Shown: in pieces, positions 63,586 through 64,000 of the stretch
Layout: the number at the start of each line of letters is the position of its first letter
How positions within the stretch are numbered: the stretch's first letter is position 1
NCBI RefSeq assembly: GCF_024362785.1
Contig: NZ_CP093301.1
Location: forward strand, 1,612,001-1,676,000
Length of the DNA stretch: 64,000 nucleotides
From: Evansella sp. LMS18
GTDB taxonomy: Bacteria; Bacillota; Bacilli; Bacillales; Salisediminibacteriaceae
Reading direction: 5' to 3'
Notes under the pieces: model-generated
What the model was told of the DNA's origin: nothing
Seen by the model: only the letters and a program-made list of their open reading frames with translations
Databases searched by the model: none
Made by a program: the position numbers and the translations under genes

Positions 63586-63951
63586 TTATCCGTTTAAGTC
63601 GTCATTATTGTCATCATCAAGCATGCCGTCGTCATTATTGTCGTCGCCTAGGCCATCATTATTGTCATCGCCTAGCCCGTCATTGTTGTCGTCGCCTAGT
63701 CCGTCATTGTTGTTGTCATCCAGCATGCCGTCGTTATTGTTATTGTCGTCCATCATGCCATCATTGTTATTATCATCGTTAAAATCAGCATCTGTACCTG
63801 CATCGTTATTTTCTTCCGTTGGTCCGTTTTCATTAAACCCGTTATTTTCTCCGTTGAAAACATCATTGTTTTCTCCGTTGTCACCACATGCTCCAAGCAT
63901 ACCTACTGTTAGTGCACCGGATAAAATGGAAAGTGTTAATTTTTTCTTCAT
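63586..63951 (-). CDS. Asp/Asn-rich lipoprotein with DDNNNDG repeats
   Basis: 121 residues: signal peptide and lipobox (ALTVGMLGACGD), a Glu/Asn-rich stretch, then repeats of DDNNNDGLG/DDNNNDGML. The D-x-N-x-D-G spacing resembles calcium-binding loops of EF-hand or thrombospondin type 3, so surface calcium binding is plausible. Repeat number probably varies between strains because the codons are highly similar. ATG follows AGGAGG. Tandem paralogue of the gene at 63.2-63.4 kb. Confidence 0.75.
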   Translation of the reverse strand: MKKKLTLSILSGALTVGMLGACGDNGENNDVFNGENNGFNENGPTEENNDAGTDADFNDDNNNDGMMDDNNNNDGMLDDNNNDGLGDDNNDGLGDDNNDGLGDDNNDDGMLDDDNNDDLNG

Positions 63952-64000
63952 TGTGAATTCCTCCTAAAGTAATTTTCTAAAGATAGTTTTTTTAAAGTAT

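Overview
The window reads as chromosomal DNA of a low-to-medium GC Bacillaceae, probably a salt- or alkali-adapted one. The grounds are B. subtilis-like Shine-Dalgarno sequences with frequent TTG and GTG starts, a B. subtilis-type eps gene order (TkmA/PtkA/YwqE then EpsC), a pgsBCA poly-gamma-glutamate operon, many lipoproteins and very acidic or Asp/Asn-rich exported proteins. No rRNA, tRNA, phage genes, transposase or CRISPR array was seen. The species assignment is inference only.

Region 1 (1-21.9 kb, minus strand) is one long exopolysaccharide operon. It begins at a sigma-A-like promoter near 21.88 kb with tkmA, ptkA and ywqE. A structured leader and a strong intrinsic terminator follow just before epsC, the position held by the EAR/epsC antitermination RNA in B. 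subtilis. Then come a PIG-L deacetylase, a sugar formyltransferase, the priming sugar transferase, a 4-keto reductase/epimerase, a WbuB-like glycosyltransferase, a three-gene UDP-L-FucNAc/L-QuiNAc set, more glycosyltransferases, a Wzy polymerase, a Wzx flippase, a CapA-like protein, an asparagine-synthase-like protein, a galE relic and galU, which is cut by the window edge. Together they predict a Wzx/Wzy polymer containing 6-deoxy-amino sugars, one of them probably N-formylated.

Region 2 (22-28.5 kb) has two LytR-CpsA-Psr ligases around a membrane-anchored TPR/InlB-repeat protein with a long Ser-Gly tail. It also has a lipoprotein and a TIR-like protein coupled to a small ORF (possible defence pair). 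Region 3 (28.8-38.3 kb) holds an SDR enzyme, a NERD/zinc-ribbon protein and a pgsB-pgsC-pgsA-GGT-orf capsule operon. Region 4 (39-63 kb) holds four NlpC/P60 wall hydrolases, thiC under a TPP riboswitch, DUF2243/CtaG, a ParE-type toxin-antitoxin pair, His-rich lipoproteins, separated histidine kinase and response regulator genes, a DUF326 copper-binding protein, a second NERD protein and two Asp/Asn-rich lipoproteins.

The most striking signal is non-coding. From 28.6 kb onward almost every larger intergenic gap carries an array of degenerate repeats with a period of exactly 21 bp, occasionally 19. Each array uses one of several unrelated core sequences: A TTATCGCGCC, B AAGTTGTGCG, D TTCGTTGATTGA, E CTTGTTGCGA, and a looser palindromic family C. 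Families D and E share an 82-bp higher-order period (21+21+21+19) although their sequences differ. Many arrays sit beside a second element, an AT-rich imperfect palindrome centred on GCTTCGAAGC. Both NERD genes lie between two arrays of the same family (A-A and E-E). I saw no such arrays in the first 28 kb. I do not recognise this system; it is the main candidate for something undescribed.
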